A DNA stretch of 39,601 nt from Ectopseudomonas composti (GTDB lineage: Bacteria > Pseudomonadota > Gammaproteobacteria > Pseudomonadales > Pseudomonadaceae): NCBI RefSeq assembly GCF_900115475.1, contig NZ_FOWP01000022.1, positions 1-39,601 of the forward strand, written 5' to 3'. A program made the translations under genes and the position numbers. This document shows positions 1 through 7,551 of this stretch, in pieces. Positions within the stretch are counted from its first letter, which is position 1; every line of letters begins with the position of its first letter. Under the pieces are notes generated by a model that was not told the origin of the DNA, searched no databases, and was given only the letters and a program-made list of their open reading frames with translations.

Positions 1-93
1 CATCACTCGATCTCCCGATTCGATGAACCCCGTAAGCCTAAATGCGTTACCTATGTCTCCCGACACCCGTTACCTATGTCCCCCGGCTGAACA
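1..93. mobile_element. Terminal end of an insertion sequence (element continues to the left)
   Basis: The reverse complement begins TGTTCAGCCGGGGGACATAG and holds two tandem copies of a motif close to GGGGGACATAGGTAAC separated by a few bases. The same end sequence, in opposite orientation, starts at 39510. Tandem terminal repeats behind a TGT end resemble IS21- or IS481-type elements, but no transposase lies inside the window, so the family is inference. The flank just inside the end (94-106) resembles half of the REP-like repeat found elsewhere in the window. Confidence 0.6.
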
Positions 94-120
94 CCATGCA
101 CACCGCTGTACCTGCGATCC

Positions 121-489
121 TCAACCAGCGAAGCGCTGATCCAGATAGGCGATGATTGCCTTCGACTCGTACAGCCAGGTGCTCTGGCCGTTTTCCTCGA
201 TGCGCAGGCACGGCACTTTGATGCGGCCACCGTGCTGCTCCAGCGCCTGGCGATGCTCGGCATCGTTCTTGGCATCGCGCAACTGCACCGGCAGGTTCAG
301 GCGGTGCATGCTGCGCCGCACCTTGACGCAGAACGGGCAGGCGTGGAACTGGTACAGCGCCAGGTTGGCCGTGGCGCGCTCGACCTCGGCTTGCGCCTCG
401 GGGCTGCGCTTGAGCTTGCGCGGGCGGCTGATCCAGTCGACGAACACGACGAGCTGGCCCAGGCCGATACGAAGGGCTTTGAGCAACAT
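121..489 (-). CDS. Glutaredoxin-like / GST N-terminal domain protein
   Basis: This 122-residue protein has a thioredoxin-fold GST N-terminal (glutaredoxin-like) domain at about residues 43-122. A CPFC redox motif lies at 51-54, the cis-proline signature KVPC at 91-94 and the glutathione-contacting ES at 108-109. An N-terminal hydrophobic helix (about 5-20) followed by basic residues suggests membrane association, which is usual for this Pseudomonas family. It probably acts in thiol-disulfide or glutathione chemistry, with no substrate evident. The gene stands alone between the IS end and folE, with its start codon at 489. The stop lies only about 28 bases from the IS end, so that insertion has probably displaced its natural downstream neighbour. 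Confidence 0.8.
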   Translation of the reverse strand: MLLKALRIGLGQLVVFVDWISRPRKLKRSPEAQAEVERATANLALYQFHACPFCVKVRRSMHRLNLPVQLRDAKNDAEHRQALEQHGGRIKVPCLRIEENGQSTWLYESKAIIAYLDQRFAG

Positions 490-626
490 GTTTCAAACTC
501 CTGAGCGGGCATGCCGCGAGCAGCAACCCTAATGATGAATATCTTCGCGGCCCAGCCTGATCCGGCGCTTCGCAGGGAGAAGGGCATCAAGGCAGGCGTC
601 GCTACGCGACTTTTGCGCTAAACAGC

Positions 627-656
627 GACGGCCGTTCACGCAAGTGAGCGGCCGTC
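627..656 (-). terminator. Hairpin downstream of folE
   Basis: A 13-bp stem (one G-U pair) closed by a GCAA tetraloop starts 15 bases beyond the folE stop. The following bases on the minus strand hold only a short T run (CTGTTTAG), so it is a plausible but not textbook intrinsic terminator. Confidence 0.6.
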
Positions 657-670
657 GTCTAGGGCCTGGC

Positions 671-1216
671 TCAACGAACCAGATTGAGGAATTCGCCGCG
701 AGTCGCCGGGTTGCTGCGGAACTCGCCGAGCATCACCGAGGTGACCATGGAGGAATTCTGTTTCTCCACGCCGCGCATCATCATGCACATGTGCTGCGCT
801 TCGATGACCACCGCCACACCCAGTGCGCCGGTGACCTGCTCGACCGCTTCGGCGATCTGCCGGCTGAGGTTTTCCTGGATCTGCAGGCGACGGGCGAACA
901 TGTCGACGATGCGCGCCACCTTGGACAGGCCCAGCACCTTGCCGTTGGGGATGTAGGCGACGTGGGCCTTGCCGATGAACGGCAGCAGGTGATGCTCGCA
1001 CAGCGAGTACAGCTCGATGTTCTTTACCAGCACCATTTCGCTGTTGTCGGAGCTGAACAGCGCACCGTTGGTGACTTCTTCCAGCGTCTGCTGGTAGCCG
1101 CGGCAGAGGTACTGCATGGCCTTGGCGGCACGCTTGGGCGTGTCCAGCAGGCCTTCGCGAGAGACGTCCTCACCGAGCTGGCCAAGGATCGCGGTGTAGT
1201 GTTGTTCCAGGGACAT
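671..1216 (-). CDS. folE: GTP cyclohydrolase I
   Basis: FolE converts GTP to 7,8-dihydroneopterin triphosphate, the first step of folate/pterin synthesis, in the cytoplasm. The 181-residue protein shows the type I signature: CEHH at 73-76 and QHMC at 141-144. These supply the zinc ligands C73, H76 and C144 and the catalytic H75 and H142 (equivalents of E. coli C110, H113, C181, H112 and H179). An upstream in-frame extension exists, but the ATG at 1216 with AGGA upstream fits the family length. It lies 77 bp downstream of the smr gene on the same strand, as in the P. aeruginosa folE2 locus. It is shorter at the N-terminus than E. coli FolE, which is common for this paralogue. Confidence 0.95.
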   Translation of the reverse strand: MSLEQHYTAILGQLGEDVSREGLLDTPKRAAKAMQYLCRGYQQTLEEVTNGALFSSDNSEMVLVKNIELYSLCEHHLLPFIGKAHVAYIPNGKVLGLSKVARIVDMFARRLQIQENLSRQIAEAVEQVTGALGVAVVIEAQHMCMMMRGVEKQNSSMVTSVMLGEFRSNPATRGEFLNLVR

Positions 1217-1293
1217 GGAAAATCCTGTTGGGTATCGAATGGGCGCAGGGTAGGGCGCCGACAGGGGCCTGGCAAGAGTGCCAGGTTCTCTGA

Positions 1294-1851
1294 TTACTCG
1301 TCGCGACCATCCATCATGGTGCGCTTGAGGATGATGTACACCGCGCCGGTGCCGCCGTGCTTGGCCAGGCAGGAGCTGAAACCCAGCACCTGCGGGTGCT
1401 GGCGCAGCCAGGTGTTCACATGGCTCTTGATCATCGGCTTGCGCCCGTCCATGCGTACCGCCTTGCCGTGGGTAACGCGCACGCAGCGGATCTCCAGCTT
1501 GGTGGCTTCGGCGAGAAACTCCCACAGCGTATCGCGCGCCTTCTCGACGCTCATACCGTGCAGGTCGAGGCTGCCGTCGAAGGGAATCTGGCCCAGCTTG
1601 AGCTTGCGCATCTGGCCGTCCTGTACGCCGTTGCCGGCCCAGTACAGCGGGTCTTCGGCGCCAACGTCGATGACGAACTGGTCGGACAGGCCATCCACCT
1701 TGGTCTCGCCCTGGCTGATCGTCGCAGCCTGGCGCAGGGTGTTGAACTGTTTACGGTCGGCTTTGGGTTTGCCGGTGTCGGCGCGGTCGTGCTTGAGCGG
1801 CTTGACGCCGCGCAGCTCGGCCTGGAACAGGGAAAGGTCGTCGTCTTGCAT
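1294..1851 (-). CDS. Smr-domain protein (SmrA/YdaL-like)
   Basis: This 185-residue protein has a C-terminal Smr (small MutS-related) domain at about 92-178. It carries the LDLHG motif (95-99), THGK (127-130) and the GGTGA turn (166-170). Stand-alone Smr proteins are implicated as endonucleases acting on branched DNA or on RNA; the specific role here is unknown. The N-terminal 90 residues are charged and probably flexible. The ATG at 1851, preceded by GGAG, is preferred over an in-frame ATG 12 codons upstream that lacks a ribosome site. It probably forms an operon with folE, and the pairing is conserved in Pseudomonas as far as I recall. Confidence 0.9.
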   Translation of the reverse strand: MQDDDLSLFQAELRGVKPLKHDRADTGKPKADRKQFNTLRQAATISQGETKVDGLSDQFVIDVGAEDPLYWAGNGVQDGQMRKLKLGQIPFDGSLDLHGMSVEKARDTLWEFLAEATKLEIRCVRVTHGKAVRMDGRKPMIKSHVNTWLRQHPQVLGFSSCLAKHGGTGAVYIILKRTMMDGRDE

Positions 1852-1920
1852 CGGAGGCTCCGCGAAACAGGCTGGCATTTTACCCAAATGCCAGCCGTGT
1901 AAGCGTAGAAAGACGAATTT

Positions 1921-1979
1921 GTAGGCGCAGGCTTGTTGGGGCGATTGGCTAAAAGCATCGCTGGCAAGCCAGCTCCTGC
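1921..1979. repeat. REP-type inverted pair
   Basis: Two imperfect inverted copies of the Pseudomonas REP motif lie between smr and the next gene: GTAGGCGCAGGCTTG... at 1921 and ATCGCTGGCAAGCCAGCTCC from 1957. Each contains a short palindrome of the type that flanks genes throughout this genus. No function can be read from the sequence. Confidence 0.65.
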
Positions 1980-2004
1980 GGTTTCGGGCTCTGTCTTCGG
2001 GTGG

Positions 2005-2325
2005 TCAGTCGCGCTTTTTCATCAGCGATGGCGACAGGCTCAGATCGCTGGGGCGACGCAATCGTCTGCGGCAGCGACGCCAGAAGGCGATGCCGGCCCA
2101 TAACAGAAACAGGCCGAGCAGCAGCAGAACGATGGCCTCGCCGGTGGAGTCGTTGAGTGCTCCCAGCACCGGCGCACGGCCGGCCAGAGAGGCGATGCCG
2201 GCCATCGCCAGGAGGATGCCGAAGGCCGCGAGCAGCGCACCCAGGCCTGCTCCGATGCGCAGGCGCCAGTTTCTCGGCTGGCGTGGGCGCAGGCGGCGTG
2301 CATCGAAATCGTCGGACAGTTTCAT
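2005..2325 (-). CDS. Two-helix inner-membrane protein, unknown function
   Basis: This 106-residue protein has two clear hydrophobic segments (about 23-47 and 62-81). A basic N-terminal tail comes before them and an arginine-rich stretch after the second helix (RRCRRRLRRP). The positive-inside rule would put both ends in the cytoplasm. It sits between smr and the cysteine-hydrolase homologue at the same place as a hypothetical gene in the P. aeruginosa folE2-aroC block. The start ATG at 2325 is the only reasonable one. No catalytic motif is visible. Confidence 0.75.
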   Translation of the reverse strand: MKLSDDFDARRLRPRQPRNWRLRIGAGLGALLAAFGILLAMAGIASLAGRAPVLGALNDSTGEAIVLLLLGLFLLWAGIAFWRRCRRRLRRPSDLSLSPSLMKKRD

Positions 2326-2406
2326 TCCGATTTCCTTTGGCTTATCGGCGATATGACCGACTGGTCGCGCTCGGGTTCCACAGCGCTGACGATACTGCTA
2401 GCGCGT

Positions 2407-3003
2407 TCACACCAGCGACTTGGCGTGCGGCACCAGGGTGGCGAAGTTGTCACCGAGGGCGATCATCTCGATGCGGTGCACCTCGGCGGCATCGATCACG
2501 CTGCCATCCGGTGCGGGCAGATCGCGGGTGGCGCAGGCGGCATCGACCAGAGTGCAGCGATACCCATAGTCCTTGGCGGCGCGAACGGTGGTGCTGACGC
2601 TGGAGTGAGTCATGAAGCCGCAAACGATCAGGTCGAGATGGCCGAGCGCCTGCAGGCGATCATGCAATTCGGTACCGGCGAAGGCGTTGGGCAGGCGCTT
2701 CTCCACGACGATCTCACCAGCCAGTGGAGCCGCTTCCGGCAGGTGACGACCGCGCGGGCCGCTGGGATCGAGCAGGCCGCCGGGAATGCCGAGGTGCTTG
2801 ACGTGAACGATGTCGGCACCGGCACTGCGTGCTGCTGCCAGCAGGCTGGCGATCTCTGCCAGCGCAGGGTCGAGGCCAGGAAGGGCGAGTACGCCGCTGC
2901 GGTATTCTTCCTGGGCATCGATGATCAGCAGGGTCGCATTGTTCAGGCTGGCCGGCGCGTGGCCACGACCGGTGAGCTGGAACATGGTTTGCGGATGGGA
3001 CAT
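2407..3003 (-). CDS. Isochorismatase-like / cysteine-hydrolase family protein with Cys-to-Ser change
   Basis: This 198-residue protein belongs to the isochorismatase-like cysteine hydrolases, which cut amides or related bonds in small metabolites. The acidic residue D29 (IIDAQ) and lysine K102 (EKRLPNAF) of the Asp-Lys-Cys triad are present. In the family motif G-x-x-T-x-x-C-V the sequence here is GFMTHSSV (129-136), so position 135 is Ser (AGC) where Cys (TGC) is expected. True isochorismatases also lack this Cys, so activity is not excluded. The gene is transcribed away from prmB and is separated from it by a short membrane-peptide gene. The substrate is unknown. Confidence 0.85.
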   Translation of the reverse strand: MSHPQTMFQLTGRGHAPASLNNATLLIIDAQEEYRSGVLALPGLDPALAEIASLLAAARSAGADIVHVKHLGIPGGLLDPSGPRGRHLPEAAPLAGEIVVEKRLPNAFAGTELHDRLQALGHLDLIVCGFMTHSSVSTTVRAAKDYGYRCTLVDAACATRDLPAPDGSVIDAAEVHRIEMIALGDNFATLVPHAKSLV

Positions 3004-3158
3004 CTCGGGCTCCTGGCTGATGGTGATAATGTGCCATTGTCCGCTTGCCAGGGCGCTCTGTGAACCTCTATCTGCGCCAATGCTTGCTCAGTGCAGTTTG
3101 CCGGAGCAGAATCGGAACTGCCCCGAAGGACTTGGGGTCGTACGCAAAAGGAGTTGCC

Positions 3159-3287
3159 ATGTCACTTTTGTTGCAGTTTTCCCCGTATTTCTGGCTTTTG
3201 TTCTCCATCGCTGTGGCCATCGCCGTTCTGCGCGAATTGCGCCGCCCGGATGACGATGTACTGCGCAAGAAGCGCGAGCGGTTATGA
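3159..3287 (+). CDS. Small single-span membrane protein (42 aa)
   Basis: A 42-codon reading frame starts at an ATG with a strong AAAAGGAG ribosome site 6 bases upstream. It encodes a hydrophobic helix (about 3-24) followed by a charged tail (RELRRPDDDVLRKKRERL). The strong start signal, one membrane segment and basic C-terminus support a real small inner-membrane protein with its tail in the cytoplasm. It lies 78 bp upstream of prmB on the same strand and may be co-transcribed with it. The function is unknown. A longer frame opening upstream (3045) has no such start signal. Confidence 0.7.
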   Translation: MSLLLQFSPYFWLLFSIAVAIAVLRELRRPDDDVLRKKRERL

Positions 3288-3365
3288 GCACTCGTTAACC
3301 CCTCGTTCATGCGCTAGCCACCCGCACTGGGCTAAACTTCCGCACTTTTCACCCGGAGGCCGCCC

Positions 3366-4286
3366 GTGACTGCTCTCACTACCCGTTTACGCACCCTGCG
3401 TGATTACATCCGTTGGGCCGTCAGCCGTTTTCAGGCCGAGCAACTGTTCTTCGGCCATGGCACCGACAATGCCTGGGACGAGGCTCGCCAATTGGTGCTC
3501 GGCGCGCTGCATCTGCCTTGGGAAATCTCCGACGCCTACCTCGATTGCCGCCTGGAGGACGACGAGCATGCCCACCTGCAGACATTGCTCAAGCGCCGTA
3601 TCGAGGAGCGTGTGCCCACCGCCTACCTGCTGGGCGAAGCCTGGTTCTGCGGTTTGCCCTTTGTCGTCGATGAACGTGTGCTGGTGCCGCGTTCGCCGAT
3701 TGCCGAGCTGATCGACCGTCATTTCGCCCCCTGGCTGCCGAGCGAACCAGCACGCATTCTTGACCTATGCACCGGCTCCGGCTGTATCGGCATCGCCTGT
3801 GCCTACGAATTCCCCGAGGCGGAAGTGGTGCTGGGCGATCTGTCGTTCGATGCGCTGGAGGTGGCCAACCTCAACATCGAGCGCCACGGCCTGGAGGAAC
3901 GCGTTTACTGCGTGCAGGGCGATGGCTTCGCCGGGTTGCCGGGGCAGCGCTTCGACCTGATCGTCTCCAACCCGCCTTATGTCGACGCCGAGGATTTCGC
4001 CGACATGCCCGCTGAATACCAGCACGAACCGGAAATGGGACTGGCCTGCGGCGCTGACGGTCTGGATCTGGTGCGACGCATGCTGGCCGAAGCGGCCGAT
4101 CACCTCAGCGAGCGTGGCGTGCTGATCGTCGAGGTGGGCAACAGCCAGGTGCATGTCGAGGCGCTGTACCCGGAAGTGGACTTCACCTGGCTGGACTTCC
4201 AGCGTGGCGGGCACGGCGTGTTCCTGCTGGCGGCCAAGCAATGCCGCGAGCATCAGGAACTGTTTCGTTCGCGTATCGCAGGCTGA
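3366..4286 (+). CDS. prmB: Ribosomal protein L3 glutamine N5-methyltransferase
   Basis: PrmB methylates a glutamine of ribosomal protein L3 (Q150 in E. coli) using S-adenosylmethionine. The 306-residue protein has an N-terminal substrate domain and a Rossmann methyltransferase domain. The SAM loop DLCTGSGCIG is at 133-142 and the catalytic NPPY motif, which binds the glutamine amide, at 202-205. The start is GTG at 3366 with GGAGG 6 bases upstream. Its place upstream of aroC, with an unknown gene and an alpha/beta hydrolase between, matches the conserved Pseudomonas order. Length and motifs separate it from PrmC, which methylates release factors and normally lies beside prfA. Confidence 0.95.
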   Translation: MTALTTRLRTLRDYIRWAVSRFQAEQLFFGHGTDNAWDEARQLVLGALHLPWEISDAYLDCRLEDDEHAHLQTLLKRRIEERVPTAYLLGEAWFCGLPFVVDERVLVPRSPIAELIDRHFAPWLPSEPARILDLCTGSGCIGIACAYEFPEAEVVLGDLSFDALEVANLNIERHGLEERVYCVQGDGFAGLPGQRFDLIVSNPPYVDAEDFADMPAEYQHEPEMGLACGADGLDLVRRMLAEAADHLSERGVLIVEVGNSQVHVEALYPEVDFTWLDFQRGGHGVFLLAAKQCREHQELFRSRIAG

Positions 4287-4292
4287 ATCGTC

Positions 4293-4313
4293 GGTGCGCA
4301 CGGCGCACCCTAC
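4293..4313 (-). repeat. REP-like repeat, single copy
   Basis: This is one 21-bp copy of the dispersed element reading GTAGGGTGCGCC then GTGCGCACC on the minus strand. It starts 6 bases after the prmB stop. Other copies are at 11537, 11591, 30669, 30727, 34499, 34542 (interrupted), 39453 and 39499 (cut by the IS). Confidence 0.8.
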
Positions 4314-4337
4314 GTTAGATCGTGTGAGTCGCCAGTA

Positions 4338-4505
4338 GAGGCTGTTTACGATCTTTCGAGCTAGAGCGATACAACACCGATGGCGGCCCCGCAAAAACAA
4401 GCGAGAAACGGTCGGAGTCGCGTTCGACTGTACTTTTGTACATGAGCATTTTGAGCTTGTTTTCAACGCAGTAGCGCCGACGCGCAGATGATCGTAAATA
4501 GGCTC
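4338..4505. repeat. MITE-like element, 168 bp with 16-bp terminal inverted repeats
   Basis: The ends GAGGCTGTTTACGATC (4338-4353) and, inverted, GAGCCTATTTACGATC (4490-4505) match at 14 of 16 positions. The interior has no plausible gene. It lies between prmB and the convergent gene ending at 4506; its right end directly abuts that stop codon. Size and structure fit a non-autonomous miniature element, but no target duplication is obvious and the parent transposon is unknown. Confidence 0.55.
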
Positions 4506-5306
4506 TCAGCGTGTGGCGATCCAGATCAGCAATCCCGCTTGAAACAGGCTGAACGCCACCAGGCAGGTGATGGTGAAGCGCAGGCCGCTGTCTTCTCGCT
4601 TGAGGCGTTCGATCCGATCTTCCAGTTTGCGCAGTTTGACGTCCTGCTCCTGCAGCGTCTGGTCGGCCTGCTGCAGCATCGCGGCGGCATCCAGCAACTC
4701 GATGATTTGCACCTTCTCGGCCTGCCAGTCGCCATGCAGCGAGCTGACCCGTGGCGCGCTGTAGAACGGCTTGAGCTGCAGCGGGTCGCTGTACTCGATG
4801 GTGAAACCCTGGGCCTTCAGCGCGTGGTCTCGGCGGGCGCGGGCCGCTTCGTTGAAGTTGTCCTTGGTCGGCAGGGCGCCACCCTCGACCTGATAGTGCG
4901 CGTATTGCTTGCGCGCCCAGGCGATGCCTTGGGCCATGAGAAAGCGCCCCAGGCCGCGATTGGCGGGGTCCACGCTGAGGCCCTTATCCGGGCCGAAGCG
5001 AACTTCCTTGCGCTGATGATCGGCCCAGACCTCCAACATGTTGTTCTGCCGATGCAGGCGTTGGCCCGGCACCTGGATAGTCAGGCGCAGCAGGCTCAGA
5101 TCCTTGGCATGGCGCTCCACCCGGCCGAGCTGGACGAAACGCAGCGGCCGCGGCCCGGTTTCTCGGTCGACCGGCAGCGGCGCCAGGCGCAGCAGGCTGA
5201 ATTGCTCGGCTGGCAGGTCCGTCCAGGGATGTGGCGCGGCAGGCGTTTCGCTTGTCGCCGCGTCGGCATCTGGCGCTGGTGCCTGCGGGGCTGGGTTCTC
5301 GCTCAT
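4506..5306 (-). CDS. Tail-anchored coiled-coil protein of unknown function
   Basis: This 266-residue protein has a proline/alanine-rich, probably disordered N-terminus (1-30) and a soluble middle region (about 35-195) that I do not recognise. A coiled coil follows (about 205-240, rich in Q, E, L, K and R), then a C-terminal membrane helix (about 243-263) ending in a short tail. The topology is that of a tail-anchored inner-membrane protein facing the cytoplasm. The corresponding position in the P. aeruginosa prmB-aroC interval also holds a hypothetical gene. It is 36 bp upstream of the alpha/beta hydrolase stop on the same strand, so the two may share a transcript. Confidence 0.75.
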   Translation of the reverse strand: MSENPAPQAPAPDADAATSETPAAPHPWTDLPAEQFSLLRLAPLPVDRETGPRPLRFVQLGRVERHAKDLSLLRLTIQVPGQRLHRQNNMLEVWADHQRKEVRFGPDKGLSVDPANRGLGRFLMAQGIAWARKQYAHYQVEGGALPTKDNFNEAARARRDHALKAQGFTIEYSDPLQLKPFYSAPRVSSLHGDWQAEKVQIIELLDAAAMLQQADQTLQEQDVKLRKLEDRIERLKREDSGLRFTITCLVAFSLFQAGLLIWIATR

Positions 5307-5342
5307 GGGCGTCCTGTGTACTGTTCGGTGGCCTTCGATGCG

Positions 5343-6305
5343 TTATCGGCCATTTTCCTCAGCACTGGAGCGAATAAAGGACACGATCCGTTCGCCCAGC
5401 GCACGGGCCAAGGGTAGCTGCGGATCGTCGTAGGACGCTACCTGTTCGTTCCACGGCGCTGGGGTAATGCGCATGACGTGGTTCATGCTGGGGATCAGCG
5501 CCAGCTCGGCATCGGGTTTGGCCTGCTTGAGCACCTCGGCGTTGTCCGGGCTGACCTGGGCGTCGTGGGTGCCCTGCACGATCAGAGCGGGAATCTGCAG
5601 CGCGGCGAAGTTTTCTGCCGGGTCCTGACGCAGCAGGCTGATCAGGTAGGGTTGCACGCTGGGGCGATAGATCGCTTGCAACTCCTTGGGCACCTTGGGC
5701 TGCAGTTTGCCGCGGATCAGGTTGGCGAGGATGTGCCGACTCTCGTCCAGCAACGGCGCTGGCAAGCGCATGGCCAGTTGCATGTCCAGCACCTGGCCGA
5801 TCGGGTAGGCGGGGCCGGCGATGGAGACCAGCGCATCGGCCTGGCTGCCAGGCGCGGCCAGGCTGGCGATCAGCGCCCCTTCGCTGTGGCCGATCAGAAT
5901 CAGGCGGTCGAAGCGCGGATCGCCTCTGAGCAACCTGGCCCAGCCTTCGGCGTCGGCCACGTAGCGCTCGACGCTGAGGTCTTTTTCGTCAGGCGTGGCG
6001 GCGCGGCTGGCAGCGACGCCGCGTTTGTCGTAACGCAGGCTGGCGATGCCATGGCGTGCCAGTACCTGGGCCAGCTTTTTCAGTGCGTCGTTATGGCCGC
6101 CCTCGGGGTTGTTGCCATTGCGGTCGGTGGGGCCGGAGCCGGCAATCAGCAGCGCCACCGGTACTGGCTTGTCGCTTTGCGGCACCAGCAGGCTGCCGTA
6201 CAGAGTGCCCTGGTCGGTGTCGAGGCGGATGGGTGATTGCTGTGTGGTGCTGGCCTGGGCCAGGCCGGTGATCAGGGTGAGGGACAAGAGCAGGGCTCGT
6301 AGCAT
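5343..6305 (-). CDS. Exported alpha/beta hydrolase
   Basis: This 320-residue protein begins with a signal peptide (MLRALLLSLTLITGLAQA, 1-18). An alpha/beta-hydrolase fold follows, with nucleophile S141 in GHSEG (139-143), acid D248 and base H276. An oxyanion region IAGSGPTDRNG near 54-64 is typical of the YtmA/BAAT-type serine hydrolases with a GSG-x-x-D-R motif. It is predicted to be periplasmic; an esterase or acyl-hydrolase role is likely but the substrate is unknown. The start at 6305 is chosen because it opens a clean signal peptide; in-frame ATGs upstream (6335, 6470) would place non-signal residues in front and overlap the aroC promoter. It is divergent from aroC. Confidence 0.85.
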   Translation of the reverse strand: MLRALLLSLTLITGLAQASTTQQSPIRLDTDQGTLYGSLLVPQSDKPVPVALLIAGSGPTDRNGNNPEGGHNDALKKLAQVLARHGIASLRYDKRGVAASRAATPDEKDLSVERYVADAEGWARLLRGDPRFDRLILIGHSEGALIASLAAPGSQADALVSIAGPAYPIGQVLDMQLAMRLPAPLLDESRHILANLIRGKLQPKVPKELQAIYRPSVQPYLISLLRQDPAENFAALQIPALIVQGTHDAQVSPDNAEVLKQAKPDAELALIPSMNHVMRITPAPWNEQVASYDDPQLPLARALGERIVSFIRSSAEENGR

Positions 6306-6364
6306 GATGAGGGCAGGGTAGTGGCAGGTTGGCATTGGACGCGTTCGGCTGGCCAAGGTTCGGG

Positions 6365-6393
6365 GTGAACTGCAAGTTATCGGCAGGTATACT
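6365..6393 (+). promoter_or_regulatory. Candidate sigma-70 promoter of aroC
   Basis: GTGAAC (-35, weak) and TATACT (-10, 5 of 6 to consensus) are separated by 17 bp. They lie about 67 bp upstream of the aroC start and inside the divergent interval with the hydrolase gene. Confidence 0.45.
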
Positions 6394-6459
6394 CGCCCAC
6401 CTTGTGAATCGGGCCTGCGCAGCGCCGGGCCTGAGCTGAATTTCGCGGAGCGTCTTCCC

Positions 6460-7551
6460 ATGTCCGGCAATACCTACGGCAAGCTGTTCACCGTTACCAC
6501 CGCTGGCGAAAGCCATGGCCCGGCGCTGGTCGCCATCGTCGACGGTTGCCCACCCGGTGTCGAGATTTCCCTGGAAGACCTGCAGCGTGACCTCGACCGC
6601 CGCAAGCCGGGCACCAGTCGCCACACCACGCAGCGCCAGGAAGCCGACGAGGTGGAAATCCTCTCCGGCGTGTTCGAGGGCAAGACCACTGGTTGCTCCA
6701 TTGGCTTGCTGATTCGCAATACCGACCAGAAGTCCAAGGACTACTCGGCGATCAAGGATCTGTTCCGCCCGGCCCACGCCGATTACACCTACCATCACAA
6801 ATACGGCCTGCGTGACTACCGTGGTGGCGGCCGCAGCTCGGCGCGCGAAACCGCCATGCGCGTGGCGGCCGGTGCCATCGCCAAGAAGTACCTGGCCAGC
6901 CAGGGCATCGTCATCCGTGGCTATATGAGCCAGCTCGGCCCCATCGAGATTCCCTTCAAGACCTGGGATTCGGTGGAAGAGAACGCCTTCTTCAGCCCAG
7001 ACCCGGACAAGGTGCCGGAGCTCGAGGCGTACATGGATCAGTTGCGCCGCGACCAGGACTCGGTCGGCGCGAAGATCACCGTGGTAGCTGAAGGCGTCAT
7101 GCCGGGCCTAGGCGAGCCGATCTTCGACCGTCTCGACGCCGAACTGGCCCACGCCTTGATGAGCATCAACGCGGTCAAGGGCGTGGAGATCGGCGCTGGG
7201 TTCGCCTGCGTTGCCCAGCGTGGCACCGAGCACCGCGACGAGCTGACCCCGGAGGGGTTCCTCTCCAACAATGCTGGCGGCATCCTCGGTGGCATCTCCA
7301 GCGGCCAGCCGATCGTTGCTCACCTGGCGCTGAAACCGACCTCCAGCATCACCACGCCGGGACGTTCCATCGATGTCGACGGCAACCCGGTAGACGTGAT
7401 CACCAAGGGCCGTCACGACCCGTGCGTGGGCATCCGTGCCACGCCGATTGCCGAGGCGATGATGGCCATCGTGCTGATGGATCACCTGCTGCGCCACCGT
7501 GGGCAGAACGCCGACGTGCGCGTCGCCACGCCGGTGCTGCCGCAACTGTGA
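6460..7551 (+). CDS. aroC: Chorismate synthase
   Basis: AroC converts 5-enolpyruvylshikimate-3-phosphate to chorismate, the last step of the shikimate pathway, and needs reduced FMN. The 363-residue protein has the family signatures GESHGPAL near the N-terminus (17-24), the RSSARET segment around 125 and the conserved C-terminal DPCVGIRA...MDHLLR region, at full length. The start ATG follows a GCGGAG-like site. Its stop codon overlaps the GTG start of the MFS gene by 4 bases (GTGA), so the two are translationally coupled. Confidence 0.97.
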   Translation: MSGNTYGKLFTVTTAGESHGPALVAIVDGCPPGVEISLEDLQRDLDRRKPGTSRHTTQRQEADEVEILSGVFEGKTTGCSIGLLIRNTDQKSKDYSAIKDLFRPAHADYTYHHKYGLRDYRGGGRSSARETAMRVAAGAIAKKYLASQGIVIRGYMSQLGPIEIPFKTWDSVEENAFFSPDPDKVPELEAYMDQLRRDQDSVGAKITVVAEGVMPGLGEPIFDRLDAELAHALMSINAVKGVEIGAGFACVAQRGTEHRDELTPEGFLSNNAGGILGGISSGQPIVAHLALKPTSSITTPGRSIDVDGNPVDVITKGRHDPCVGIRATPIAEAMMAIVLMDHLLRHRGQNADVRVATPVLPQL

